NCBI GenBank assembly: GCA_026645635.1
Contig: JAPKMV010000008.1
Location: forward strand, 1 to 17,957
Length of the DNA stretch: 17,957 nucleotides
Origin: Caldilineaceae bacterium
GTDB lineage: Bacteria; Chloroflexota; Anaerolineae; Caldilineales; Caldilineaceae
Direction of reading: 5' to 3'
The notes under the pieces were generated by a model. The model saw nothing but the letters and a program-made list of their open reading frames with translations. It did no database searches and was not told the DNA's origin. Positions 1 to 7,526 of the stretch are shown piece after piece. Each line of letters starts with the position of its first letter. Position 1 is the stretch's first letter. Position numbers and translations under genes: made by a program.

Positions 1-1
1 G

Positions 2-145
2 ATGGCGCTCTTCCAGGAACTCAACGACGCCGGCATCACGGTGATCGTCGTGACGCACGACATGACCGTGGCGCACCAGGCAAAGCGCGTCGTCACCCTG
101 CGCGATGGCGAGATTGTCGGGGACGAAAAAATAGACCGCGGATGA
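2..145 (+). CDS. ABC transporter ATP-binding protein, C-terminal end (MacB/LolD type, partial)
   Basis: Only the last 47 codons are in the window; the gene begins upstream. The reading frame ends in TGA at 143-145. The segment VIVVTHDMTVAHQAKRVVTLRDG is the H-loop (switch histidine in THD) and following strand of an ABC ATPase, in the form usual for MacB/LolD-type exporters (ITVIVVTHD...A...R.v.lrDG.i). Walker A, signature and Walker B must lie outside the window. It is followed after 109 bp by an FtsX/MacB-type permease, which fits the usual ATPase-permease pair that couples ATP hydrolysis in the cytoplasm to mechanical work on an extracytoplasmic substrate. The last residues (IDRG) and the stop codon are encoded by the left arm of the inverted repeat at 131-225, so the repeat has supplied the C-terminus. 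Family is clear; substrate is unknown. Confidence 0.85.
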   Translation: MALFQELNDAGITVIVVTHDMTVAHQAKRVVTLRDGEIVGDEKIDRG

Positions 146-225
146 GACGGATTTGGCGGATTCTCGCGGATTTTTCTTGTGTCAATCCGCGGAAATCCGT
201 CGCATCCGCCAAATCCGCGGTCTAT
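131..225. repeat. 95-bp imperfect palindrome of GGATT-type short repeats (family A)
   Basis: Seen directly: a perfect 13-bp inverted repeat (ATAGACCGCGGAT at 131-143 against ATCCGCGGTCTAT at 213-225). Nested inside are GACGGATTT (146-154) against AAATCCGTC (193-201) and CGCGGATT (165-172) against AATCCGCG (184-191). Each arm is built of units of about 9-10 bp around CGGATT. It fills most of the gap between the ATPase and permease genes and could form a long hairpin in the transcript. Function is unknown. Confidence 0.8.
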
Positions 226-254
226 CCCATTCCCTTTTCAGAACGGACTTTGTT

Positions 255-1481
255 ATGAAGGTTTTTCGCTATCTTGCCGTTTCCATCGACAGCATCTTCG
301 CCCACAAGCTGCGCGCCGGGCTGACCATGCTCGGCATCATCATCGGCATCGCCGCGGTGCTGATCACCGTGGGCATCGGCAGCGGCGCGGCGGCGTCGAT
401 CACGGATCGCATCGAGGCGAGCGGCACGAACCTGCTGACGGTCAGCGCCGGCGCCAGCCGCAACACCTCCAGCGCTGCGACGTTGACCCTGGCCGACGCC
501 GCCGTGCTCGCCGACGCGAACCTGTTTCCCACCGTGGCCGCAGTGACGCCGCAGTATTCGTCCAACGCCACCCTCACCTATGGCAGCAGCGACGGCAGCT
601 ACACCGTGGTGGGGACGACAGCGAACTATGCCGCAGTGCGCAACCTGGAGATCGCCGCCGGCGCCTTCTTCGACGCAGCGCAGGTGGCCGACAATGCCAG
701 CGTCGCCGTGCTGGGCGACACGGTGGCCTCCGATCTCTTTGGCGGCGACGACCCGCTGGGCCAGACCTTGCGCATCGGCGACAGTCTCTTTACGGTGGTG
801 GGCGTGCTGGAGGAGAGCGGCGGCTCCGGCTTTGGCAGCAATGACAGCCAGGTTTTTGTCCCCATCGGCGTGGCCCAGGGACGTCTCTTCAATGCGGCGC
901 GCAGCGGCGGCAGCTATGTGGTTTCCAGCGTCATCGTGCAGGCTGCCGACGGCGACGCGCTCGATGCGCTCGAGGTGCAGATCGAGCAGATCTTGCGCCT
1001 GCGCCATTGCCTGAGCGCCGACGACGAGAACGATTTCCAGATTCAGAACCAGGCCGACATGCTGGCGATCGCCAGCGACGTCTCGGGCACCCTTTCGGCG
1101 CTGCTGGGCAGCATCGGTGCGGTGAGCCTGTTGGTGGGCGGCATCGGCATCATGAACATCATGCTCGTCTCGGTGACAGAGCGCACCAGCGAGATCGGTC
1201 TGCGCCGGGCGTTGGGCGCGCACGACGGCGACATCCTGCTCCAGTTTCTGGTGGAGGCGCTGGTGCTCTGCACCCTGGGCGGGCTGATTGGCATTGGGCT
1301 GAGTTATGGGGTGGCGCAACTGACGGCGAGCATCCCCGCCTCGCCCCTGGCCGTCGTCATCGAACCCTGGTCGGTCCTGCTGGCCCTGTTGGTCAGCACC
1401 GCCAGCGGCTTCGTCTTCGGCCTCTATCCGGCTCTGCGCGCAACCCAACTCGACCCAATCGAGGCGCTGCGGTACGAGTAA
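255..1481 (+). CDS. ABC transporter permease, FtsX/MacB family
   Basis: 408 aa, a normal length for a single-copy MacB-type permease. The N-terminus is MKVFRYLAVSIDSIFAHKLR, then a first membrane segment (about 21-42, LTMLGIIIGIAAVLITVGIG). A large Ala/Gly/Ser-rich extracytoplasmic domain (about 45-275, MacB_PCD type) follows. Three C-terminal membrane segments lie at about 285-400, with the family-typical ERTSEIGLRRALGA loop and the ending YPALRATQLDPIEALRYE. The ATG at 255 is preferred because the open frame further upstream reads through the palindrome at 131-225; ribosome-binding signal is weak (CGGA 7 bases before ATG). Expected to form the membrane part of a tripartite MacAB-like machine with the ATPase upstream and the adaptor at 1722. 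It could export a peptide, lipid or drug, or act in envelope signalling; the sequence does not decide. Confidence 0.9.
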   Translation: MKVFRYLAVSIDSIFAHKLRAGLTMLGIIIGIAAVLITVGIGSGAAASITDRIEASGTNLLTVSAGASRNTSSAATLTLADAAVLADANLFPTVAAVTPQYSSNATLTYGSSDGSYTVVGTTANYAAVRNLEIAAGAFFDAAQVADNASVAVLGDTVASDLFGGDDPLGQTLRIGDSLFTVVGVLEESGGSGFGSNDSQVFVPIGVAQGRLFNAARSGGSYVVSSVIVQAADGDALDALEVQIEQILRLRHCLSADDENDFQIQNQADMLAIASDVSGTLSALLGSIGAVSLLVGGIGIMNIMLVSVTERTSEIGLRRALGAHDGDILLQFLVEALVLCTLGGLIGIGLSYGVAQLTASIPASPLAVVIEPWSVLLALLVSTASGFVFGLYPALRATQLDPIEALRYE

Positions 1482-1508
1482 GAGGTTATTCGTAATGGCG
1501 CCCATTTC

Positions 1509-1606
1509 AACGCAGAGGCGCCAAGATGCAGAGAAACGCAGAGAACGCACCGGTCGAACTCCGCTGTATTCCTCTGCGTACCTTTGCGTCTCCGCGACGC
1601 TGCGTC
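1509..1606. repeat. CGCAGAG short-period repeat in inverted arrangement (family B, copy 1)
   Basis: The 240-bp gap between permease and adaptor genes holds CGCAGAG-type units on one side (1509-1548: CGCAGAGG, TGCAGAGA, CGCAGAGA) and the reverse-complement type on the other (1571-1606: CCTCTGCGT, TTTGCGTCTCCGCG, GCTGCGTC). The two arms could pair imperfectly. A small hairpin AAAGT-GGGTG-ACTTT follows at 1607-1621. Apart from these and the adaptor's ribosome-binding site I see nothing else in this gap. Confidence 0.75.
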
Positions 1607-1721
1607 AAAGTGGGTGACTTTACAAACAGGCTCTATGGGTGCGACAGAGCGGCCTGCTGCGTCGGTCGAAGCATCGTTGATGAAGTAAATCGAACTGTGT
1701 AAGTGGAAGAGAGGGTGACTT

Positions 1722-3380
1722 ATGGAAAAGAAACGACGGGGCGCCAAAGCGAAGTGGTTCACAGGGTTTGTCGTCATCGCATTGATTGCGGGCGGATACT
1801 ACGTCTGGAACGAAACCGGTCTATCGACGCAACTGCCCACGGTGAACGCACAGGGCGCCACCACGACCGCCGCCGCACCTGCGGAAGATGCGCCGCCGCT
1901 GGTCACCATCCAGGCTGCGGATCTGGTCATCAGCCAGGTGAGCGCCTCGGGCAACATCGAGCTGATCGACGAGCGTCCGGTCGTCGCCGAGACGGGCGGC
2001 ACGGTGGCTGCCGTCGACGTGCGCGTGGGCGATGTGGTGCGCGCCGGCGACCGGCTGCTGCTCCTCGATGTCACCGACCTGGAGCGGGCCGCCAAACGCA
2101 CCGAACTGGCGGTCGCCGCCGCGCAGAACGACCTGGAAGATGTGATGGCCGCGGCCACAGCCAGCGAACTCGCCGTGGCGGAAGCCAACCTGCTCGAAGC
2201 GCAGGAGAATCTGGCCGACGTGCTGGCCGGCCCCAGCGACGCCGAGATCGCCGCGGCGCGCAGCAGCCTGGCCGCGGCCCAGGCGACCTACAGTGAGTTG
2301 GTGGCCGGGCCGTCGCAGGATGAACTGACGCAACTGAGTGCGTCGATGAAGAAGGCGGAGGTGGCCGTCGCCGAGGCGCAGAGCGCCTACAACCAGATTG
2401 CGTGGAAGAATGACGCGGGCACGAGCAGCGAGGCCGCCACCCTGCAATCCGCCACCATCGAACTGGAATCCGCGCGTGCGGCCTACGCCGAATCGAGCGC
2501 AGCCGCGGCCGCGTCGGATCTGCAGTCGACGGTGAGCAGCATCAAGTCGGCGCAGGTGACATTGGATGACCTGCTCGCCTCGCCCACCGCCGCCGAGATC
2601 GCCAGCGCCGAGGCGCAGGTCGCCGACGCCCAGGCCACGCTGGACGATCTGCGCGCCGGGCCGGATGCCACCAACCAGCGCAGCGCCGAGATCGCGCTGG
2701 AGCAGGCGCTGATCGACCTGGAAGAAGCCTACGCCACGTTGGACGCTGCCACCGTGGTGGCGCCGATCGCCGGCACGGTGATGGCCGTCGCCGTGGCCGC
2801 CGGCGACAAGGTCAGCAGCGGCGCCACGCTCGTCACGCTGGCCGACCCCAGCCAGTTGGAGTTGACGATCAGCGTGGCGGAACTGGACATCCCGCGCGTG
2901 GCGCTGGGGCAGCAGGCCGAAGTGGCCATCGACGCCCTGGCCGGCCAGAACTTCGCCGGAGAAGTGGCGCAGATTGCGCCCTCCAGCGACGCGTCGGCCA
3001 GCAGCGTGAGCTACCCGGTGACGATCCGGCTGACGGCTGCGGAGCTGGCCGGAGTGCGCCCGGGCATGAGCGCCGTGGGCACGTTGATCGACGCGAGCGT
3101 GGCGGACGACGCAAGCTGGCTCGTGCCCACCAATGCCATCCGCACGCAGGAGGGCGCCGCAGTGGTGCGGGTGATGCGCGACGGCGGCGCCATGCCTGTG
3201 ACTGTCACGACCGGCGCAGTGCAGGGCGAATGGACGGTGGTGCAGTCACCCGAGCTGCAGGCCGGCGACCAGGTGGTGGGCAGCGTCACGTCCTACGTCA
3301 ATGATGCGGCCAACGAGCTGCGCTTTGGCGCGGGGATGGGCGGACCGCCGCCCGGCGGCGCGCCGATGGGTGCGCCGTAA
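1722..3380 (+). CDS. MacA/HlyD-family periplasmic adaptor (membrane fusion protein) with extended coiled coil
   Basis: 552 aa, longer than typical MacA (about 370-400). A basic N-terminus is followed by one membrane anchor (13-29, FTGFVVIALIAGGYYVW). The first biotinyl-lipoyl half lies at about 85-117 (GGTVAAVDVRVGDVVRAGD), a long Ala/Glu-rich coiled coil at 118-340, and the second lipoyl half at about 343-375 (VVAPIAGTVMAVAVAAGDKV). The beta-barrel and membrane-proximal domains run to about 530, and a Gly/Pro tail ends the protein (GMGGPPPGGAPMGAP). The coiled coil carries four copies of an L..LxAGPs..EI-like unit (about 164, 191, 281, 307). The ATG is chosen for its good Shine-Dalgarno GAGAGG 7 bases upstream. 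It should bridge the FtsX-type permease to outer layers of the envelope. Order ATPase-permease-adaptor supports one operon despite the repeat-filled 240-bp gap. Confidence 0.9.
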   Translation: MEKKRRGAKAKWFTGFVVIALIAGGYYVWNETGLSTQLPTVNAQGATTTAAAPAEDAPPLVTIQAADLVISQVSASGNIELIDERPVVAETGGTVAAVDVRVGDVVRAGDRLLLLDVTDLERAAKRTELAVAAAQNDLEDVMAAATASELAVAEANLLEAQENLADVLAGPSDAEIAAARSSLAAAQATYSELVAGPSQDELTQLSASMKKAEVAVAEAQSAYNQIAWKNDAGTSSEAATLQSATIELESARAAYAESSAAAAASDLQSTVSSIKSAQVTLDDLLASPTAAEIASAEAQVADAQATLDDLRAGPDATNQRSAEIALEQALIDLEEAYATLDAATVVAPIAGTVMAVAVAAGDKVSSGATLVTLADPSQLELTISVAELDIPRVALGQQAEVAIDALAGQNFAGEVAQIAPSSDASASSVSYPVTIRLTAAELAGVRPGMSAVGTLIDASVADDASWLVPTNAIRTQEGAAVVRVMRDGGAMPVTVTTGAVQGEWTVVQSPELQAGDQVVGSVTSYVNDAANELRFGAGMGGPPPGGAPMGAP

Positions 3381-3406
3381 GGGACTGTTGAAAAGGGGCA
3401 AGGCTG

Positions 3407-3443
3407 ACGCAGAGACGCAGCGGCGCAGAGGTTCGCAGAGGAG
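3407..3443. repeat. CGCAGAG short-period repeat (family B, copy 2)
   Basis: The stretch reads GACGCAGAGACGCAGCGG, then CGCAGAGGTTCGCAGAGGAG: four CGCAG(A)G units at about 9-bp spacing. It lies in the 84-bp gap before the SH3/propeller gene. Its last unit contains AGAGGAG, a Shine-Dalgarno-like string, but this is about 21 bases from the ATG and probably too far to act directly. Confidence 0.75.
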
Positions 3444-3464
3444 TAAGATAACAGGTGATACGCC

Positions 3465-5438
3465 ATGAACATAACGAACAGATCTGAAAGTGCAACCAAC
3501 AACACACCGGCCCCGCGGCGCTGGCTCAAACGCAGCCTGTTTACCGCCGTGCTGATGATCGCAGCCGGCCTGGCCTGGTGGTTGCTGGCCGGAGGCGCTA
3601 CGGTGACGGCGCAGATGCCGGCGCCGCCGGCGACCAGCCAACCCGCCGCGGCGAGTGTCTTGACCGCCGGCCAGCCGCTTACGGCAACCCTGGATGCGCC
3701 CGGCGGTGCGCTGCCGCCCCGACCCGGCGCACCCGCCACAATCGCGACGCCAGCCGCCGCGCCCGCGGCAAGCGCTGCGTCATCCGGCGGCATCAGCGCG
3801 GTGGCCGGGATGCGCGGCGCGCAGGTGCATCCGCTCGACGGCGGCGCGGCGACGGTGCTGGCGCCCGGCGCCCGTCTCACCCTGGTGGGCCGCAGCGCCG
3901 ACGGTCAGTGGCTGCTCGCGACCGGGGACAGGGCGTCGGGCTGGGTGCTCGGCGACGCGGTGATCGCGTTCAACACGGCGCGCCTGCCGGTGGCCGATGC
4001 GACGCCGCCCACGCTGACCGCCCCGCAGGTTGTGGAGAGTGGCGCAGCGGACGAGGATGCGCCCGCAGAAATGCCTGCCCTGGAAGAAACGTCCGTTCCC
4101 ACAGCCGCAGCCGATGTGGCCAGCAGTGTGGCAGCCACACCTGAACCCGCAGCAGCAGGCGCGCCGGTCACGGCCAGGCTCGACACGGCCAAGACGCGCG
4201 GCCTCAACGTGCGCGCCGGGCCGGGCGCGGGCTATGCCCGCCTCGCCACGCTGGCCGCGGACGATGTGGTCGCCGTCGTGGGGCGCAGCGCCGATGGCGG
4301 CTGGCTGCAACTCGCCCTGGACGACGGCGCAACCGGCTGGGCGTCGGCCTACTATCTGGTGGCGGACGCCGCCATCGACAGCCTGCCCGTGACAGAGCCG
4401 GCGACGGCGCCGACGACAACAACGGATACAATCCCGGCGAGTGTTGCAGCGGCCCCCGCGACCCCAATCTCCCAATCTCCTAATCTCTCAATCTCCAATG
4501 CGAACGCGTCCGGGCTGTCCGGCACACTCGTCTTCCAAACCGGGCAGGGCGGCGCGATCTACGCCTATGATCTGGACAGCGGCGAGCTGCGCCAGCTTAC
4601 CACCGGCTTCGATCCCGCCATCAGCCCCGATGGGCAGACGGTGGCCTTCACGCGCCAGGGGCGCGACGGCGGCCTCTACCTGATCGATAGCGACGGCGGC
4701 AACGAGCGGCGCATCTACACCGGCCCGCTGAACATGGCGTCGCCCAAGTGGCGCGCGGACGGCGCGTCGATTGTCTTCAGCTATGCCGTGTCGAGCATGG
4801 AGTGTCGCGACATGGGCAGCGGGCGCTGCGTGCCGGACGACGAGTTTCTCACCGGCAGATACGCTGACCTGGACGCCGACGACTATCCGCTGATCACCAG
4901 GTACGAGTATGATCTGGGCGTGGTGGCCGCAGATGGCAGCGACTTCCACAGCTTGTCGGCGCTGCCCAGCAGCCGGGCGCCGGACTGGGGTGCGGCGGGC
5001 ATCGTTTACCAGTCGTCCGACGGCATCCAGACGATCCAGGATGCGCCGGGCGCGGGCAGCCAGGTGGTGACCTACGACATGCTGCAGCCGGCCTACCAGG
5101 ACCCGGACTGGCAGCCGGGCAGCGGGCGCATCGTCTTCCAGAAACAGGGCGCCAGCCACTGGCAGATCTGGGCAGTTGATCCAAACGGCGGCAATATGGT
5201 AGCGTTGACGCAGCCGCAGACCGTGCTCGTCGATGCGCTGCCCAGCAGCGTGGCGCCGGCGTGGAGTCCCGACGGTTCCCAGATCGTCTTCCTCAGCAAC
5301 CGGGAGGCTGACGGTGAAGCCGGCGCGTGGCGGCTCTGGGTGATGGACGCGGATGGGGGCAATCAGCGGGCGTTGCCGATCGCGGTGCAAATCGAGTACA
5401 CGTTTGGGGCGGAGCAGATGGTGAGTTGGGGAGGGTAA
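3465..5438 (+). CDS. Membrane-anchored protein with two SH3-like domains and a PD40/TolB-type beta-propeller
   Basis: 657 aa. A basic N-terminal stretch (RRWLKRS, 18-24) precedes a membrane anchor or uncleaved signal (about 25-44, LFTAVLMIAAGLAWWLLAGG). A Pro/Ala-rich linker follows, then an SH3-like domain at about 115-168 (LVGRSADGQWLLATGDRASGWV) and a clearer SH3_3-type domain at about 234-300 (GLNVRAGPGAGYARL...GWASAYYLV). After a Thr/Pro/Ala linker, a C-terminal propeller (about 353-657) shows PD40/TolB blades: FDPAISPDGQTVAFTRQG, LYLIDSDGGNERRIYTG, APAWSPDGSQIVFLSNR, LWVMDADGGNQRALPI. Such proteins are extracytoplasmic and presumed to bind cell-wall or protein ligands; there is no catalytic motif. 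Linker residues about 334-346 are encoded by an 8-bp tandem repeat (4463-4498). Its position between an export operon and a two-component system suggests envelope sensing or surface display; this is inference. Confidence 0.85.
   Translation: MNITNRSESATNNTPAPRRWLKRSLFTAVLMIAAGLAWWLLAGGATVTAQMPAPPATSQPAAASVLTAGQPLTATLDAPGGALPPRPGAPATIATPAAAPAASAASSGGISAVAGMRGAQVHPLDGGAATVLAPGARLTLVGRSADGQWLLATGDRASGWVLGDAVIAFNTARLPVADATPPTLTAPQVVESGAADEDAPAEMPALEETSVPTAAADVASSVAATPEPAAAGAPVTARLDTAKTRGLNVRAGPGAGYARLATLAADDVVAVVGRSADGGWLQLALDDGATGWASAYYLVADAAIDSLPVTEPATAPTTTTDTIPASVAAAPATPISQSPNLSISNANASGLSGTLVFQTGQGGAIYAYDLDSGELRQLTTGFDPAISPDGQTVAFTRQGRDGGLYLIDSDGGNERRIYTGPLNMASPKWRADGASIVFSYAVSSMECRDMGSGRCVPDDEFLTGRYADLDADDYPLITRYEYDLGVVAADGSDFHSLSALPSSRAPDWGAAGIVYQSSDGIQTIQDAPGAGSQVVTYDMLQPAYQDPDWQPGSGRIVFQKQGASHWQIWAVDPNGGNMVALTQPQTVLVDALPSSVAPAWSPDGSQIVFLSNREADGEAGAWRLWVMDADGGNQRALPIAVQIEYTFGAEQMVSWGG
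4463..4498. repeat. CCCAATCT 8-bp tandem repeat inside a coding region (family D)
   Basis: Units CCCAATCT (4463), CCCAATCT (4471), CCTAATCT (4479), CTCAATCT (4487), then CCAATG. It stays in frame in the SH3/propeller gene and encodes the linker PISQSPNLSISNA. The same style of sequence as the non-coding repeats nearby, but captured within an open reading frame between two domains. Confidence 0.75.
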
Positions 5439-5506
5439 TTGACAATTGTCAATTGTGAATTGTGAATTGTGAATTGTCAATTGTCAATTGTGAATTGTGA
5501 AGTGTC
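5437..5506. repeat. Ten tandem 7-bp units AATTGTG/C (family C)
   Basis: Exactly ten 7-mers: AATTGAC, AATTGTC, three AATTGTG, two AATTGTC, two AATTGTG, and a final AAGTGTC. The array starts inside the TAA stop of the SH3/propeller gene and ends 3 bases before the ATG of the response regulator, so it is the whole intergenic region. GACAATTGTC at 5441-5450 is a perfect palindrome. A further single copy of the junction ATTGACAATTG occurs at the kinase stop codon (7309-7319). Confidence 0.9.
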
Positions 5507-5509
5507 TTG

Positions 5510-6214
5510 ATGAGTCACGAGCGCATTTTGGTGGTGGATGATGATCGGGAGATCGCCCGGTTGCTGCGGGGGTATCTGGAGCAGGCGGGGTATGCGGTGC
5601 AGGTCGCCTATGACGGCGTGACCGCGCTGGCGATGCTGCGCGATCTGCGCGCGGACGTGCTGCTGCTCGACCTGATGCTGCCCGACATGGACGGGTGGGC
5701 GGTGACCCGGCGCATCCGCAGCGACAGCACGCTGGCCGCGACGCCGATCATTATGCTGACGGCGCGGGTGGAGGACACCGACAAGATTCTGGGGCTGGAA
5801 CTGGGCGCCGACGACTATGTCACCAAACCCTTCAACCCGCGCGAGGTGCTGGCGCGGGTGCGCGCCATCCTCCGGCGCCAGCAGCGCACCCAGGAGAGCC
5901 AGGCGGCGCCAACGCTTCAGATCGGCGCGCTGCGGCTCGACCCGACGCGCTACGAGGTGACGCTGGCGGGCGCACCCCTGGAGCTGACGCGCACCGAGTT
6001 CAACTTGCTCCACACGCTGATGAAGAATCCTGGGTATGTCTTCACCCGCAGCGAATTGATCGAGAGTGCGTTGGGCTATACTTACGAGAGCATCGAACGC
6101 ACACTGGACTCGCACATCAAGAACCTGCGCCGCAAGGTGGGCGACAACCCCAAAGAGCCGGTCTACATCCACACTGTCTACGGCGTAGGTTATCGCATGG
6201 CGGACGACCTGTGA
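5510..6214 (+). CDS. OmpR/PhoB-family DNA-binding response regulator
   Basis: 234 aa from ATG 5510; a TTG immediately before it could add one residue. The N-terminal receiver is complete: acidic pocket D10-D11 (VVDDD), phospho-acceptor D54 (LLLDLMLPDMDG), switch T84 (MLTAR) and K106 (VTKPFNP). The C-terminal winged helix (about 135-232) has the OmpR signature ELTRTEFNLLHTLMKNPGYVFTRSELI and ends in IHTVYGVGYRMADDL. Phosphorylated by the adjacent kinase, it would bind direct repeats in target promoters. No Shine-Dalgarno sequence precedes the ATG: the leader is the AATTGTG array. It may be leaderless-like, use translational coupling, or be weakly expressed. The stop overlaps the kinase start. 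Confidence 0.95.
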   Translation: MSHERILVVDDDREIARLLRGYLEQAGYAVQVAYDGVTALAMLRDLRADVLLLDLMLPDMDGWAVTRRIRSDSTLAATPIIMLTARVEDTDKILGLELGADDYVTKPFNPREVLARVRAILRRQQRTQESQAAPTLQIGALRLDPTRYEVTLAGAPLELTRTEFNLLHTLMKNPGYVFTRSELIESALGYTYESIERTLDSHIKNLRRKVGDNPKEPVYIHTVYGVGYRMADDL

Positions 6215-7320
6215 AGCGGCTGACGCGGTGCCTGCCCTTCAACAAACTCTGGTTTCAAATTGCGGCGGTCATCGCGGTGGTGGTCGTGATGGCGGCGCTG
6301 CTGTTGGGCGGCGTGGCCATCAGCCGGCGCCCGAACCCACCGCCCGCCCCGCCCGCAGCGCTCTCGCCGGCGGGTCAAGATTTCCCCACACGGCTGGCAA
6401 CGGTGGTGGTGGAGTCGGCGCTGACGCTGATCCTGGTGGGCAGTGTGCTGGGCATTGCTGCGGGCGCGTGGCTGAGCCGGCGCATGACCGCGCCGCTGGA
6501 CGACCTGGCTGCCGGCGCCGCGCAGGTTGGCGCCGGCGATTTGACGGTGCGGGTGACGCCGAAAGGCAGCGATGAGATGGTGGCACTGGCAGATGCGTTC
6601 AACCGCATGGCGGCGGATCTGGAGCAGGCGGAGCAGTTGCGCCAGCACATGCTGGCCGACGTGGCTCACGAACTGCGCACGCCGCTCACCGTGTTGCAGG
6701 GCAACCTGCGCGCGATCCTGGACGATGTCTACCCGCTGGACAAGGGAGAGATCGCCAGCCTCTACGACCAGACGCGGCATCTGCACCGGCTGGTGAACGA
6801 CCTGCACGAGCTGGCGCAGGCTGAGGCCGGCCAACTGCCGCTGACCCTGCGTGCGGTGGATGTGGCGGGTCTGCTGCAGGATGTGGTCGAGCTCTTTGCG
6901 CCCCTGGCCGAGGCGCAGAATGTCACCCTGACCGGCGCCCAATCGGGCCGACCGCTACTGGTGCAAGCCGACCGGGCGCGGCTGATGCAGGTGCTGCAAA
7001 ACCTGCTTACCAACGCGCTGCGCCACACCCCGGCCGGCGGCGCGATCACGGTGACGGCGCGCACCGCCGGCCCGCAGGTGGAGATCGCCGTGCAGGACAG
7101 CGGTGAGGGCATCAGCGCCGAGCATCTGGCGCATGTGTTCGACCGGTTCTATCGCACCGACGCGGCGCGCGACCGTGACGCGGGCGGCGCAGGGCTGGGG
7201 CTGGCCATCGTGCGGGCGCTGGTGGAGACCCACGGTGGCTCCGCGCGCGTGGCCAGCGCAGGGCCGGGGCAGGGGAGCACGTTTGTGGTGGCGCTGCCGG
7301 GGATTGAGATTGACAATTGA
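6211..7320 (+). CDS. Sensor histidine kinase (HAMP, HisKA, HATPase_c)
   Basis: 369 aa. GTG 6211 is chosen because it overlaps the regulator's TGA in GTGA, a standard coupling arrangement; the frame extends upstream only as a shadow of the regulator. Membrane segment 1 (about 14-37) is followed by a short Pro-rich extracytoplasmic loop (about 40-62) and membrane segment 2 (about 64-88). HAMP (about 89-142) precedes HisKA with phospho-acceptor H153 in ADVAHELRTPL. The ATPase has an N-box (QNLLTNALRH, N264 and N268), G1 (DSGEG, D296) and G2 (GGAGLGLAIV, about 325-334). The loop is too short for a folded sensor domain, so the signal is probably sensed in the membrane or via a partner. The SH3/propeller protein or the ABC transporter are candidate partners by position only. 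The final residues IDN and the stop are encoded by a family C repeat unit. Confidence 0.95.
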   Translation: MKRLTRCLPFNKLWFQIAAVIAVVVVMAALLLGGVAISRRPNPPPAPPAALSPAGQDFPTRLATVVVESALTLILVGSVLGIAAGAWLSRRMTAPLDDLAAGAAQVGAGDLTVRVTPKGSDEMVALADAFNRMAADLEQAEQLRQHMLADVAHELRTPLTVLQGNLRAILDDVYPLDKGEIASLYDQTRHLHRLVNDLHELAQAEAGQLPLTLRAVDVAGLLQDVVELFAPLAEAQNVTLTGAQSGRPLLVQADRARLMQVLQNLLTNALRHTPAGGAITVTARTAGPQVEIAVQDSGEGISAEHLAHVFDRFYRTDAARDRDAGGAGLGLAIVRALVETHGGSARVASAGPGQGSTFVVALPGIEIDN

Positions 7321-7413
7321 TGGGCCTGGCTCCGAACGACGCTAAACTCACGGATGATAGGAGACAAGAGTTTTGCGAGCGCTGCTCCGCACTTGGGGGC
7401 GCAAGGCGATCAT

Positions 7414-7447
7414 CCGCAGATGGCGCAGATTTTCGCAGATGGCAGAC
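7414..7447. repeat. CGCAGATGG short-period repeat (family E) between convergent genes
   Basis: Units CCGCAGATGG, CGCAGATTTT, CGCAGATGG, CAGAC at about 9-10 bp spacing. It lies in the 206-bp gap where the plus-strand block (ending 7320) and the minus-strand block (ending 7527) converge. No convincing terminator with a T-run was found in this gap. Confidence 0.7.
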
Positions 7448-7526
7448 ATCGAAGCTGCGCAATTGCGGACGGGGCAGCGGCGTGGCTTCCGAACAGAGAA
7501 ATCCGGCCTATTCTGCGGCACTCCCC

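Noticed and set aside
153..254. N-terminal extension of the permease to an upstream start
   Set aside because: The extension would be encoded by the palindromic repeat and precedes a normal family N-terminus at ATG 255.
4488..5480. Long minus-strand open frame of 330 codons
   Set aside because: Antisense to the propeller domain, with no recognisable domain of its own.
5437..5506. CRISPR array
   Set aside because: Units are 7 bp without spacers and no cas genes are visible.
7321..7526. Bidirectional terminator between the convergent genes
   Set aside because: No stable stem followed by a T-run was found on either strand; only the CGCAGATGG repeat is clear.
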